The notes under the pieces were generated by a model that saw nothing but the letters and a program-made list of their open reading frames with translations, made no database searches and was not told where the DNA came from. Below are positions 1-7,941 of a DNA stretch of 55,598 nt, in pieces (position 1 is the stretch's first letter; every line of letters starts with the position of its first letter). Both the position numbers and the translations under genes were made by a program. Source of the stretch: Planctomycetota bacterium (GTDB lineage: Bacteria > Planctomycetota > Planctomycetia > Pirellulales > UBA7805); assembly GCA_021413705.1 (NCBI GenBank), contig JAIOPX010000060.1:1-55598 (forward strand). Direction: 5' to 3'.

Positions 1-1
1 C

Positions 2-691
2 GTCACGACGGACCCTATCAAGTTGGAAGGGATCCCCCTGGGTTCCTTCCAGATCATTCTCGATTGGACGGACTTAGGCGGTCCGTTCATGTACCGCATC
101 GTGGCGACCAATTCGGAATATGCCACACCCAACCGCTCCGAAACACCCCATCCTCACGTCGATGGCGAATGCCTCTGTGAAGGGGAGGCCAAGGTTCCGA
201 TCCGGAAGGCCCTGAAGCAAGGCCGGCTGTTTGACTTCTTCACCATCGTCAGACAGACGCTGCTGACTTACAACGCGGCCAGCGCCTACGTTCAGCTCAG
301 CGAATGGAACGGGAGTGCGTGCCACGACTGCGGAAACGTGATTGACGTGGAGGACTACGATTCATGCGATCGGTGTGGGGTTCGCGTCTGTTGTGGCTGT
401 TGTTCTCGCTGCGACGACTGTGACGGTTCCCTGTGTGGCAACTGCATCCAGAAGTGTCCTGCCTGTGAAGAATCCTTTTGTAAAACTTGCCTCTCCCCGT
501 GTCGCACTTGCGATACTCACTTCTGCAAGGAGTGTCTTGACCATGGACAATGCACTGACTGCCGATCGGCAGACCAAGAAGAGCAACGACAGACCGAGCC
601 AGAAAAACCCGCCCCCAGCACCCAGACTGCCGAGGTCGCCCGTGTTGCGGTTCACGCCCACCGCGTTCGCCAAGCTGTTGCACCTGCGTGA
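2..691 (+). CDS. E2-like (ubiquitin-conjugating fold) protein with Cys-rich RING/zinc-ribbon tail, 5' partial
   Basis: The frame is open to the left window edge, so the N-terminus is missing; a TTG at 23 is only the first start-like codon seen. Counting from base 2, residues ~15-100 carry an HPHV motif followed by DGECLCEG (Cys57 and Cys59), then a stretch ending in a conserved-looking YVQLSEWNG. This HPx...C layout resembles the HPN...Cys region of E2 enzymes and of prokaryotic E2-like families. Residues ~103-190 hold about 27 Cys in CxxC pairs, consistent with several zinc knuckles, as in RING or B-box-like domains. The gene is followed by JAB and ThiF genes, and its last 149 bases overlap the JAB gene. 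I infer an E2, possibly fused to an E3-like module. The fold call rests on motif and context only. Confidence 0.6.
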   Translation, partial: VTTDPIKLEGIPLGSFQIILDWTDLGGPFMYRIVATNSEYATPNRSETPHPHVDGECLCEGEAKVPIRKALKQGRLFDFFTIVRQTLLTYNAASAYVQLSEWNGSACHDCGNVIDVEDYDSCDRCGVRVCCGCCSRCDDCDGSLCGNCIQKCPACEESFCKTCLSPCRTCDTHFCKECLDHGQCTDCRSADQEEQRQTEPEKPAPSTQTAEVARVAVHAHRVRQAVAPA

Positions 692-1274
692 CGCTGGAGC
701 CACTGAAGTCGGGGGTTTTGGGATTACTGCCCCCCACGATCTCCTGCTGATTGAGGATCTGCGACTTGTAGAGCAGACCTGCACGGTAGTCTCCGTGAAG
801 TTCGCTGATACGGCCGTGGCCGACTTCTTCGATGATCAAGTGGACCTGGGCCGCCAGCCGGAGCAGTTTGGGCGGATCTGGATCCACACCCATCCGGGCA
901 ACTCACCGGCCCCCAGTTGGACTGATGAAGCGACGTTTGCCAGGTGCTTTGGCCAATCCGATTGGGCCGTCATGTTCATCCTGGCCCGAGGAGGCGAAAC
1001 CTATGCGCGGCTGCGGTTCAACGTCGGACCCGGCGGCGCGCTGGAAATCCCGGTGGAGGTTGATTTTAAGGGACGATTTCAGGCGGCCGATCCAGAGGCG
1101 TGGGACCGGGAGTATAGCGACAACGTCGAGGCGCTGCATGCGAAGCCGTCAGGGATCGTAGATCGAAGATACCCGTGGGCAGAGCCGGCCGCATTCTTGG
1201 ACGACTGGCACGAGGCTGCCCGTTTTGAAGAAGACCCTTTTCACCACGGAGGCCCACATGAGTTCGACAGTTGA
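543..1274 (+). CDS. JAB/JAMM-domain isopeptidase (deubiquitinase-like)
   Basis: The frame is open from 342, but the ATG at 543 is chosen because AAGGAG lies 10 bases before it and the domain begins after residue 30. The 243-residue protein has the complete JAMM metalloprotease signature: Glu55 in EVGGFG, then [14 protein letters not shown] with His115, His117, Ser125 and Asp128, which bind and activate a catalytic zinc. Family members cleave isopeptide bonds or C-terminal tails of ubiquitin-like proteins. The first ~30 residues are polar and Pro-rich. The gene overlaps the E2-like gene by 149 bases in another frame and the ThiF-like gene by 17 bases, so the three are probably translated together. 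Likely job: processing or removal of the cassette's ubiquitin-like modifier, whose gene is not in the window. Confidence 0.85.
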   Translation: MDNALTADRQTKKSNDRPSQKNPPPAPRLPRSPVLRFTPTAFAKLLHLRDAGATEVGGFGITAPHDLLLIEDLRLVEQTCTVVSVKFADTAVADFFDDQVDLGRQPEQFGRIWIHTHPGNSPAPSWTDEATFARCFGQSDWAVMFILARGGETYARLRFNVGPGGALEIPVEVDFKGRFQAADPEAWDREYSDNVEALHAKPSGIVDRRYPWAEPAAFLDDWHEAARFEEDPFHHGGPHEFDS

Positions 1275-1917
1275 TCGGTTCGTACGGCAGGCCGAATTAG
1301 TCCCCCGTGAAAAGCTGGAGGCACTGCGCATCACCGTAATCGGCGTCGGAGCAGTAGGGCGCCAGGTGGCCCTGCAATTGGCGGCCATGGGGGCCAACAA
1401 AATCCAATTGGTCGATTTTGATCGGGTGGAGCCCACCAATGTGACTACGCAGGGATATTGGGCTGCTGACCTGGGGCAACTCAAGGTCGAGGCCACGCGA
1501 GCTGCCATCGCGAGAATCGACCCCATGATCGACGTCCAGGTTATTCCTGACCGCTTCCGGCCCGCGGTGGATCTTGGTGAGGCCGTCTTCTGCTGCGTGG
1601 ATTCGATTACGGCCCGCGGCGCTATTTGGCGTTCCGCCGGTTCCCGTTGCCGGTTTTGGGTAGACGCCCGGATGCTGGGGGAGATCATTCGCGTTTTAAC
1701 TGTGGCCCAGCAAAATGGTCGTCAGCACTATCCGACGACGCTCTTTCCCCAGGCCGAGGCTGACACAGGCCGCTGCACGGCGCAAAGCACGATCTATACG
1801 GCCAACATCGCGGCCGGCCTGATGCTGCATCAGTTCACTCGTTGGCTACGTGGGATTCCAGTGGACCAAGATGTTCTGATCAATCTGCTGGCCGGCGAAT
1901 GGTCGAGCACTACCTGA
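1258..1917 (+). CDS. ThiF/E1-like adenylating enzyme
   Basis: A 219-residue single-domain ThiF/MoeB/E1-fold protein. The ATG at 1258 is preferred to the earlier in-frame start at 1225 because a GGAGG-type ribosome site precedes it. The Rossmann nucleotide loop GVGAVG is at residues 29-34 and the DFD strand end at 53-55, followed by a conserved Asn. A Cys in GRCTAQST near residue 185 is placed like the catalytic Cys region of bacterial E1-like enzymes. Such enzymes adenylate the C-terminal Gly of a ubiquitin-like protein and pass it on as a thioester. Together with the E2-like and JAMM genes this completes E1, E2 and protease functions. The usual RQ pair after the DxD strand is replaced (TTQ), so ATP handling may differ. 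Confidence 0.85.
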   Translation: MSSTVDRFVRQAELVPREKLEALRITVIGVGAVGRQVALQLAAMGANKIQLVDFDRVEPTNVTTQGYWAADLGQLKVEATRAAIARIDPMIDVQVIPDRFRPAVDLGEAVFCCVDSITARGAIWRSAGSRCRFWVDARMLGEIIRVLTVAQQNGRQHYPTTLFPQAEADTGRCTAQSTIYTANIAAGLMLHQFTRWLRGIPVDQDVLINLLAGEWSSTT

Positions 1918-1957
1918 CCTTGAGTAGCCAAGAAACCTTCCTTGGAGAAACTTGTCC

Positions 1958-3451
1958 ATGATCACGATCACCCGTTCGATGGCTCGTCTCGTACGGGCCG
2001 TTTTTCGTAAAGCCCTTGGCAATGCTGCTCGGGGTAGCTTAGGCGTTGTAGGAATTGAAAGCAGCGCTGACGGGCTCCTGTTCAAGTCGAAGTTCAACGA
2101 CGTCGCCATCGAATACAGAGTACCAGGGCATTACCCGGCAGAGTCTGTAGCCGTACCGATAGATCTGCTGCGGACAGTGGAGGCCGGCAATGATGAACCG
2201 GTGCAGATCCAACAGTCCAGTAAACGCATGGTCGAGGCTCACTGGAACGACGGTGCCGTACCGCAAATCGGGCACTTCGATGCCGACAAGGCTGGCGACC
2301 GACTTAAAGGGTTCCCAGCAGTGCCGAGAGAATGGCTTGAGAACGAGCCTCGATTGCTTGAAGCGTTGCAGGATGCTGCCGGAACCGTGAACCAGTATCC
2401 GAACCGGTTCGCGACCAACATGATTCAGTTCCGCAACGAGATGGGATCGTTGGGTGCCACGGACGGCAGACACCTATTGGTCCAACGGGGCTTCGCACTG
2501 CCCAAGGGCGAACTCTTATTCCCCGCCAACAACGTGTTCACAGCCAAGGAACTACCTACGAACCTGCCGGTGTTCATAGGCCGGACCGAGGATTGGTTGA
2601 GCGTACGAGTCGGTCCGTGGATGTTTCACTTCCTGATCGACAAGGCAGGCCGCTATCCGAAGTTACAGGACCAGATAAGGGCTGCTGAGACTGCCACAAG
2701 TAAGCTGCACGTCTCTGAACCTGATGCGGCATTTCTGGCCCAGACCTTGGAACGACTCCCAAACCACGAACATACTTTTCAGCCGGTGACGGTGGAGCTC
2801 AACAGTCAGGTCTGCGTGCGGGCCAAACCTGAGGAAAGCTCGCAAGTGACGGAGGTGCTACTCAGTAGCTCCAGCTTGGAGGGGACGGCAACGGCGTTCA
2901 ATACGGACCGCCGCTACCTGGCCCGCGCCCTGCGGATGGGTTTTCGTGAGATTCTGATCTTCGACAAGGACCGACCTGTGCAGTGCCAGGATGAGCACCG
3001 CACTTATGTCTGGATGCCTCTTAGCTCGGAAGGCGTGATCAAGCGGGCTAAGGCCATGATTCAGATCCACTCGCCGTTGCAGGAAGCGAGGGACAAACCA
3101 CAACTCAAACAGCAAAGGACAACATCTATCATGCCACGCAGAAAGGCCAGTGATTTCGGAGTAGTCCCGGCCAACGGGACGACCAACGGTTCAACGAGCG
3201 GCCACACCAACGGAAATGCCACGGAACCTTCCCACGGTGCCAGCCACAGTACCAGCAATGGTGCGGCCAATGGAGACAATGCCCCCGAGGTATCGTTGAT
3301 CGACCAAGCGGAGGCCGTGCGGACTTCACTCCGGGAGGCGGTAGACAAGGTGGGAGACCTGATCGGAAGCCTCAAGAAACAGCGCAAGCAGTCGAGGCTG
3401 GTGCAGAGTACGTTGAGTTCTCTGAGACAGTTGCAGACGTTGGATGCCTGA
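1958..3451 (+). CDS. Sliding-clamp (DnaN)-like protein with low-complexity linker and coiled-coil tail
   Basis: 497 residues from the ATG at 1958 (GGAG 10 bases upstream; a TTG at 1952 would crowd it). Parts of residues ~50-270 resemble beta-clamp domain patterns: LGATDGRHLLVQRG matches the ATDG.RL signature, and FLIDKAGRYPKLQD matches the clamp's IDG.FPDY..V region. Residues ~395-435 are an Asn/Gly/Thr/Ser-rich linker, followed by ~65 residues of predicted coiled coil rich in Lys, Arg, Gln and Leu. Normal DnaN is ~370 residues and has neither extension. The gene lies 40 bases after the ThiF-like gene and probably belongs to its operon. It could be a DNA-bound target, scaffold or substrate of the conjugation system. 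The clamp assignment is from pattern memory and needs a structure search. Confidence 0.5.
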   Translation: MITITRSMARLVRAVFRKALGNAARGSLGVVGIESSADGLLFKSKFNDVAIEYRVPGHYPAESVAVPIDLLRTVEAGNDEPVQIQQSSKRMVEAHWNDGAVPQIGHFDADKAGDRLKGFPAVPREWLENEPRLLEALQDAAGTVNQYPNRFATNMIQFRNEMGSLGATDGRHLLVQRGFALPKGELLFPANNVFTAKELPTNLPVFIGRTEDWLSVRVGPWMFHFLIDKAGRYPKLQDQIRAAETATSKLHVSEPDAAFLAQTLERLPNHEHTFQPVTVELNSQVCVRAKPEESSQVTEVLLSSSSLEGTATAFNTDRRYLARALRMGFREILIFDKDRPVQCQDEHRTYVWMPLSSEGVIKRAKAMIQIHSPLQEARDKPQLKQQRTTSIMPRRKASDFGVVPANGTTNGSTSGHTNGNATEPSHGASHSTSNGAANGDNAPEVSLIDQAEAVRTSLREAVDKVGDLIGSLKKQRKQSRLVQSTLSSLRQLQTLDA

Positions 3452-3727
3452 AAGTCGACTCTCGGAGGTATGGGGCGGTTGTGTTCTTTTCAACATGGCC
3501 GCCTCGTACCCGCAACCAGCCAGGGATTCCCTCCGAGTATCCGCGGTGCCCATCCCGTGTCCTTCAAGTCATACAAGCTAAGGTCATTCGGCAGGGCACG
3601 GGGAAGTTGTCATGCTGCTGGAATCCATCATCCATGACCTGAAACCGCACATCCTCAAATACGGTCAACGAGTGGCAGCCGAAACTAACACAGCCCGCTA
3701 GTTACCGATAACAGAGCAGGACAAGCC

Positions 3728-4171
3728 ATGACACTTGTTGGTTTTATCACCGAGCTGTCAAGCACTGGCGACGAACGCCGGGACTTCAAGTTGTTTCTTA
3801 AGGTTCTTCGCCAAGTTGCTCACAGCACCATCAACGGACACGGTTTTCAGGGAGTTCACTTTCAACAGAATGGAATGTCGTGTAATGTGCCGTTCTTTGA
3901 TTACAGCATAATACACACAATTCGCAGTCCTGTTCTTCCCGCTGCGGATACTCCGAAAGGTGTTTATCGCCACTTCGGCGGCTATGCTGCCTTGGAGGGG
4001 GAGCATATTACAAGCGACTTGTTTGGTACTTATCATGTGCCAATGAAAGCAACTACGGTGAAGGGCAAAAAGTTTCAGCCCATCGCTACCATCCATATTT
4101 GTAGCCATTCTTTGCCCAATGAAGTATTGACGGGTGAATTGACCAAGCTGCCCGAGCTTGAAGCCGCATAG
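3728..4171 (+). CDS. Hypothetical protein, possibly interrupted by an in-frame TAG
   Basis: A 147-residue protein of unrecognised family, starting at an ATG with a weak GCAGGA upstream. It has no signal peptide or obvious motif; the middle is rich in His and aromatic residues. The stop is TAG at 4169-4171. The same frame then stays open for another 45 codons to a TGA at 4307-4309, and the extra stretch reads like protein (hydrophilic, balanced, ending IYVDLEN). The original gene may therefore be 193 codons long, with a nonsense change or amber readthrough. It sits between the ubiquitin-like cassette and small hypotheticals; no functional link is visible. Confidence 0.55.
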   Translation: MTLVGFITELSSTGDERRDFKLFLKVLRQVAHSTINGHGFQGVHFQQNGMSCNVPFFDYSIIHTIRSPVLPAADTPKGVYRHFGGYAALEGEHITSDLFGTYHVPMKATTVKGKKFQPIATIHICSHSLPNEVLTGELTKLPELEAA

Positions 4172-4334
4172 GACGATAGCAATTACGGGTGCGATGCTTG
4201 GCTTGCAGCGGATAACTTTGATAATACTGACTACCAACACTTCACCAAGAAGTTCAGGCAGCACTGCGTGAAGATCGGCTCTCAGATATACGTGGATCTA
4301 GAGAATTGAACTGCACTGACCGGAGTCTTGTGGC

Positions 4335-4604
4335 ATGAAAACGCTTGAGCAACTGCAAAAAGAACATCCCAGTCTGTTTAACGCGGCGGCAGAATGGGTC
4401 TGTGAGGGATGGGGCGTCAGAGAGGATGTATCACGTTTCCCGTCGCCGGAACAATTGGCAGCCGCCATGCTCATGGAGGCCCGTGACCAGGATGGGTGCG
4501 TCGAACGAGGGGAAAGCGATGCCTCTTTTCCGAAACTTCTGCGGGAAGTAGCGTTCGGCATCCTATTCGCCATGCATGGCGCACGTACCATAAGCGGAGA
4601 CTAA
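4335..4604 (+). CDS. Small hypothetical protein
   Basis: 89 residues, ATG with GGAG about 10 bases upstream. The protein is acidic and predicted helical (MKTLEQLQKEHPSLFN at the N-terminus), with no signal peptide, membrane segment or recognised motif. It is 49 bases before the YheU-like gene and could be co-transcribed with it. Confidence 0.55.
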   Translation: MKTLEQLQKEHPSLFNAAAEWVCEGWGVREDVSRFPSPEQLAAAMLMEARDQDGCVERGESDASFPKLLREVAFGILFAMHGARTISGD

Positions 4605-4653
4605 CAATAAGTGTGGGTATCCGACGCCTGTCGGCAGCGAATATACTCTTGCC

Positions 4654-4884
4654 ATGCGCATCCCCCATACGCAACTGTCCCCCACGGCGCTGCGAGCCGT
4701 TGTTGAGGAGTTCGTTACCCGAGATGGAACGGACGATTCATCGGTCGAGCGACGCATTGAGCAGGTTCTGCGGCAACTCGAGGAGGGACGTGTGGAGTTG
4801 TATTTTGAGCAAGAAACCAAGACCTGCAACATTGTAGCAGTTGCGGCTACCATGAATCAGAAGACCGGCGACACTGGCGAATAG
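4654..4884 (+). CDS. yheU: YheU-family (UPF0270) protein
   Basis: 76 residues. The N-terminal pattern MRIPHTQLSPTALRAVVEEF followed by VTRDGTD matches the UPF0270/YheU family (I-P-x-x-x-L-x-P-x-T-L...EFVxREGTD), and the spacing to a VExRIEQVxRQLxxG helix is also as in the family. E. coli YheU is of similar length and its function is unknown. No clear ribosome site precedes the ATG. The family is mostly known from gammaproteobacteria, so its presence here may reflect transfer or a wider distribution than I know. Confidence 0.75.
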   Translation: MRIPHTQLSPTALRAVVEEFVTRDGTDDSSVERRIEQVLRQLEEGRVELYFEQETKTCNIVAVAATMNQKTGDTGE

Positions 4885-4932
4885 CCATCTTTGGGGACTT
4901 CGACCACGGGAAGACAAGCCATAGGATGAACA

Positions 4933-5592
4933 ATGAAAAGTATCCTCGTCATAACGACGATCCAAATCCTGTGCTTATCGCTGGCTCTTGCGGCCGATCC
5001 AACCGTTGATACCGCAGGTCAGTACATTGCGCGCGGCGAGCAGCGGTTTCGCGATAACGACATTGCGGGTTCGCTGAGTGACTTCGACCGGGCCGCGGAA
5101 TTAGATCCACGCATCGCACCTCACCTTTGGCAGCGGGGAATCAGCCATTATTACGCGGGCCGGTACGACGATGGCCGTCGTCAGTTTGAGGCTCACAAAG
5201 CGGTCAACCCGCACGACGTTGAGAATGCAACGTGGCACTTCCTTTGTGTGGCTAAGAAAAATGGTCTGGATACGGCTCGCAAAGCGATCATCGAGATCGA
5301 TACCACACGAGACACGCGAGTGCACATGGCCGAAATCTACGAATTGTACGCCGGGCGCGGAACTGCCGACGCTGTACTCAAGGCGGCGGAAACAGCAGGG
5401 ACGGAACAATCGAGGCTGTATGCACACTTGTACCTGGGCCTCCATTACGAGGTGGCCGGCGATGCCGAGAAGTCAAAGCGACATATGCGACTCTCCGCTG
5501 CCGCCAAACTGGTGAATGTTTACATGTATGAGGTGGCACGCATTCACCTGCTGCAGCGCGGCTGGCAGGACGATCAGCCGACACCGAAGTAA
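4933..5592 (+). CDS. Secreted/periplasmic TPR-repeat protein
   Basis: 219 residues. A Sec signal peptide covers residues 1-20 (basic start, hydrophobic ILCLSLALA core, cleavage near ALAA). Residues ~28-120 contain tetratricopeptide repeats with the usual W/G/Y/A spacing (ARGEQRFRDNDIAGSLSDF, then WQRGISHYYAGRYDDG). Another helical hairpin pair lies near 160-200 (LYLGLHYEVAGDAEKS). The overall form resembles NlpI-like TPR proteins common in planctomycetes, which act as scaffolds for other envelope proteins. It appears monocistronic: 48 bases follow YheU and ~900 gene-free bases come after. Confidence 0.75.
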   Translation: MKSILVITTIQILCLSLALAADPTVDTAGQYIARGEQRFRDNDIAGSLSDFDRAAELDPRIAPHLWQRGISHYYAGRYDDGRRQFEAHKAVNPHDVENATWHFLCVAKKNGLDTARKAIIEIDTTRDTRVHMAEIYELYAGRGTADAVLKAAETAGTEQSRLYAHLYLGLHYEVAGDAEKSKRHMRLSAAAKLVNVYMYEVARIHLLQRGWQDDQPTPK

Positions 5593-5920
5593 CGGAACAG
5601 AGCCGATAGACATGGTTAATCGCCGGCTTGCCTATTCGAACTTCGCAATGCGACAAAGGTTTCCGCAATTTTGCTGCCGACCTTGGGATTGTCAATCGTC
5701 ATCTGCCATACGAGGCTCATTGGCGGTCATCTGACGGTGGGTTTGTGCATTGTGTCAGAAAATGGTACTCCGAACGCGCAATCGGAGAAGCAATTTAGGC
5801 CCAAGCCATTGCCTGCTCAGGACACGACCACCTGTGCGCGCTCCGGTCACTGCCGAATTGCATCGGTGTGAGGCACCGACGCGGGCAAGGGTTGCCGCGA
5901 ACCAGCGGCATGAGACGGCG

Positions 5921-5950
5921 GCCTCCAATGGGGATCCCATCGTCTCAGCC
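5921..5950 (+). repeat. R1 repeat, core fragment
   Basis: A short match to the conserved R1 core (CCAATGGG..CCCATCGTCTC), found in full form at eight or more other intergenic sites in this window. Confidence 0.5.
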
Positions 5951-5954
5951 AAAT

Positions 5955-6060
5955 CCATTTGGACGTTTTCCGGGACTTTGATACATGACTTGAGTTGATG
6001 AATTTGACCAGCACAACTTACGGCTGGTTATGGGGTTGCGTGCGGCATTCCTGCATAACG
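5955..6060 (+). repeat. R2 repeat, diverged copy
   Basis: Shares scattered blocks (CCGGGACTTTGA, GACTTGAGTT, GCGGCATTCCTG-like end) with the two near-identical R2 copies at 33863-34017 and 36670-36823. More diverged than those two are from each other. Confidence 0.5.
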
Positions 6061-6314
6061 AACGATTTGCGAAGTCGCGATCAGCGCTCGACACCTTTGG
6101 TGTCGTTACTGTGCTTAGCGGGCGCAGGGCTCCCAGGATTTTATCGGGGAATCTGAAGATTGTCCCAAAAAGATAGCATTTTGTTCAGAAAAGGCATCCA
6201 TTTTGTCTTAGAATAATACTCTCGCTGTGTTCGTTTTGATTCAAGTTTGCTGCTCTCCAACTCTCAACGGAAAGGAAAAGCTAATCATTAGCAAATGACC
6301 TGAAGCCTACAAAG

Positions 6315-6373
6315 AACACCACCATATTTCTCCGTTGCCTAATCCGCACGGCGAAGTTTCGTGGTGTTTTTTT
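6315..6373 (+). promoter_or_regulatory. Leader element type A (long-stem terminator-like hairpin)
   Basis: AACACCAC and GTGGTGTT form an 8-bp outer stem enclosing ~38 bases and are followed directly by seven T. It lies 122 bases before the PEP-CTERM ATG at 6495 in the same orientation, so it could act as an attenuator. A close copy precedes another PEP-CTERM gene at 29800-29857. Confidence 0.6.
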
Positions 6374-6494
6374 GTTGCGTTCAGCGTAAGACTTAGGCAG
6401 CCCGCTGCGGAGTCGTTTTTGGGGTGGGCCCAAGAACACGCTATCGGGGCAAGTTTTCTTGAGAACGAGGGAATTCCTCACCAGGAGAGAAACT

Positions 6495-7214
6495 ATGTTA
6501 CGTTATCTTTTGATGGCCGTCGTGGCATTGAGCGCAACCAGCGCTCACGCTGTGCTGATCAACGTCGATTTCAACGCGTCCATGTACTTGGCCGGGGCGG
6601 GGACGTTCTCCGGTTCGCCTGCGACAAGTGTCGGCCCGGATACGGCGGGGAGCATTTGGAACGGCGTCAACATTGATGTCACCCATTCGTCTTTACCGCT
6701 TTTGAATTCATCTGGGGGGGTAAGCGGTGTATCTCTCACCTCTGCCATCCTTGCCGACGGCTGCTGTGGTGGACAGTGGACAGGCACGAATTATGCGGGC
6801 CTAATGTCGGACATGTCAGCGAACGCCGGATTCAGTCCCAGTGATCTAACTTTGTCGGGCTTGACCCCAGGCGTTTGGAGCCTCTGGGTCTACACTCCCT
6901 ATGCTCTGGGAGATATTACGGCCAATGGTACATTTGGACCAGCACCCGCCGAAGGATTCGATCAAGTAAATGCGGGGGACGGGTCCACGACTATCGCAGG
7001 TGGGAGCGATGGCGATCATCCTCACTATGTGTTTTTGCAGCCGACAGTTCTCGGCGATGGACTGCTATCCATCGGTTCAACGCATCGAGCATCGGGCTTT
7101 CAACTCTTTCAGGCAGACGCAGTGGTACCTGAACCTTCCGCTGTCGTCCTCATGGGCCTCGGCTGCATCGGGCTGGTCGGCATCACACTGCGGAAGAAGT
7201 TTCGCCGGGCTTAA
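6495..7214 (+). CDS. PEP-CTERM sorting-domain secreted protein
   Basis: 239 residues, starting at the ATG at 6495 with AGGAGA 7 bases upstream; an earlier in-frame ATG at 6459 would bury the signal peptide. Residues 1-20 are a signal peptide ending SAHA. The mature part is Gly/Ser/Thr/Asn-rich, probably beta-sandwich. The C-terminus is a PEP-CTERM anchor: VPEPSAVVLMG, a hydrophobic helix, then a basic tail RKKFRRA. In this system an exosortase is expected to process the protein at the PEP motif during export to the outer surface. No exosortase gene is in the window. A strong terminator follows at 7247. Confidence 0.9.
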   Translation: MLRYLLMAVVALSATSAHAVLINVDFNASMYLAGAGTFSGSPATSVGPDTAGSIWNGVNIDVTHSSLPLLNSSGGVSGVSLTSAILADGCCGGQWTGTNYAGLMSDMSANAGFSPSDLTLSGLTPGVWSLWVYTPYALGDITANGTFGPAPAEGFDQVNAGDGSTTIAGGSDGDHPHYVFLQPTVLGDGLLSIGSTHRASGFQLFQADAVVPEPSAVVLMGLGCIGLVGITLRKKFRRA

Positions 7215-7246
7215 TGCTCTGCGACCGCTAATTCGTAACTACACAG

Positions 7247-7283
7247 GCCCCGCCAGGCCCGCTGATCTGGCGGGGCTTTTTTT
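7247..7283 (+). terminator. Rho-independent terminator after PEP-CTERM gene
   Basis: GCCCCGCCAG and CTGGCGGGGC form a perfect 10-bp stem around a 10-base loop, followed by seven T. Similar GCCCCG..CGGGGC hairpins followed by the R1 repeat recur after other genes in the window. Confidence 0.9.
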
Positions 7284-7435
7284 GTTCCGCAGACGCCCAT
7301 TTGGCGTCCAACTGCTTCGTGGTGAGCCCCGTTTAATGACACTCACTGGAAAACCACCGTTTTCGCCACTGTGAACAGCCGTTTTCAGATAGGACCCCCG
7401 GCTGGGGCAACGTGAGTCCCGAGAACTCGTCGGGC
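7284..7435 (+). repeat. R1 repeat, diverged copy
   Basis: Begins right after the terminator T-run with a CCGCAG-type start, passes GAAAACCACCGTTTTC, and ends with the R1 right-half signature ACCCCCGGCTGGGGCA..GTGAGTCCC..AACTCGTCGG. Confidence 0.7.
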
Positions 7436-7629
7436 TTGTCGCCCGCCGTTGCGGGCATGCGTGGGGTCGTAGGGTATTGGGCCAGGAATTGGGCCTCACC
7501 GGGGATCCTGGCGGCGTCCAACGAGAATTAGAAAATCTTCTGCCGAACCCTTGTCGTAGCGGAAGGGAACAAGTAGGGTGGAGTTTGCCTTGCCATTTAA
7601 CGACATATAAATAAAGAGCGCCGTTACTG

Positions 7630-7708
7630 AAAAAAGCTGTTGAGACTCTCTTGGGCCCTGCCGTGTTACGGCAGTTATTTTCCCAGGAGGTACTCGACAG
7701 CTTTTTTT
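7630..7708 (+). promoter_or_regulatory. Leader element type D (long-stem terminator-like hairpin)
   Basis: AAAAAAGCTGTTGAG pairs with CTCGACAGCTTTTTTT over about 15 bp, enclosing an inner hairpin CTGCCGT-GTT-ACGGCAG. It ends in a T-run in the direction of the next PEP-CTERM gene (7942) and could be read as a terminator in both directions. Confidence 0.65.
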
Positions 7709-7795
7709 GTTGGACGGGTGACTTGCTGGCCCTTTAACAGTCCTGGCGATGGGTTTTTGCCAATGTCTGCCCACAATTCGAAACTCACAAGAAAC

Positions 7796-7845
7796 AGGGC
7801 GCTTGCGCTCCGCCGTCGGTGGTGGAACGTCAGCGCCCTTTTTCT
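7796..7845 (+). promoter_or_regulatory. Leader element type B (long-stem terminator-like hairpin), copy 1
   Basis: AGGGCGCT and AGCGCCCT form an 8-bp outer stem with an inner CCGCC-GTC-GGTGG hairpin, followed by five T. Near-identical copies lie before the PEP-CTERM genes at 9485 and 30027. A further hairpin, GTCCGAC with GTCGGAC, follows at ~7865-7887. Confidence 0.65.
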
Positions 7846-7941
7846 TTGAATGCGTTGTGGCTCTGTCCGACCGCGTGTGTCGGACCGCAGGAGCTTGCTT
7901 AAGTCTGTTGCACTTTGATGGGCGGAAGGTACGTGGCTTTT

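Larger units (their letters stand above)
5593..6494 (+). other. Gene-poor region with repeat fragments and PEP-CTERM leader
   Basis: No supported gene lies here. The stretch contains a fragment of the R1 repeat core (5921-5950), a diverged copy of the R2 repeat (~5955-6060), an AT-rich segment around 6165-6235 that could hold the promoter of the next gene, and the type A leader hairpin (6315-6373). Confidence 0.7.

Noticed and set aside
342..542. Upstream extension of the JAMM frame
   Set aside because: The extension lies wholly inside the Cys-rich coding region in another frame, and the ATG at 543 has its own ribosome site.
3612..3701. 29-codon ORF (MLLESIIHDLKPHILKY...) between the clamp-like and hypothetical genes
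   Set aside because: Very short, no good ribosome site, no recognised motif; could be chance.
7796..7845. Type B leader as a c-di-GMP or other known riboswitch
   Set aside because: No match to the conserved cores I know; only long-stem terminator features are evident.
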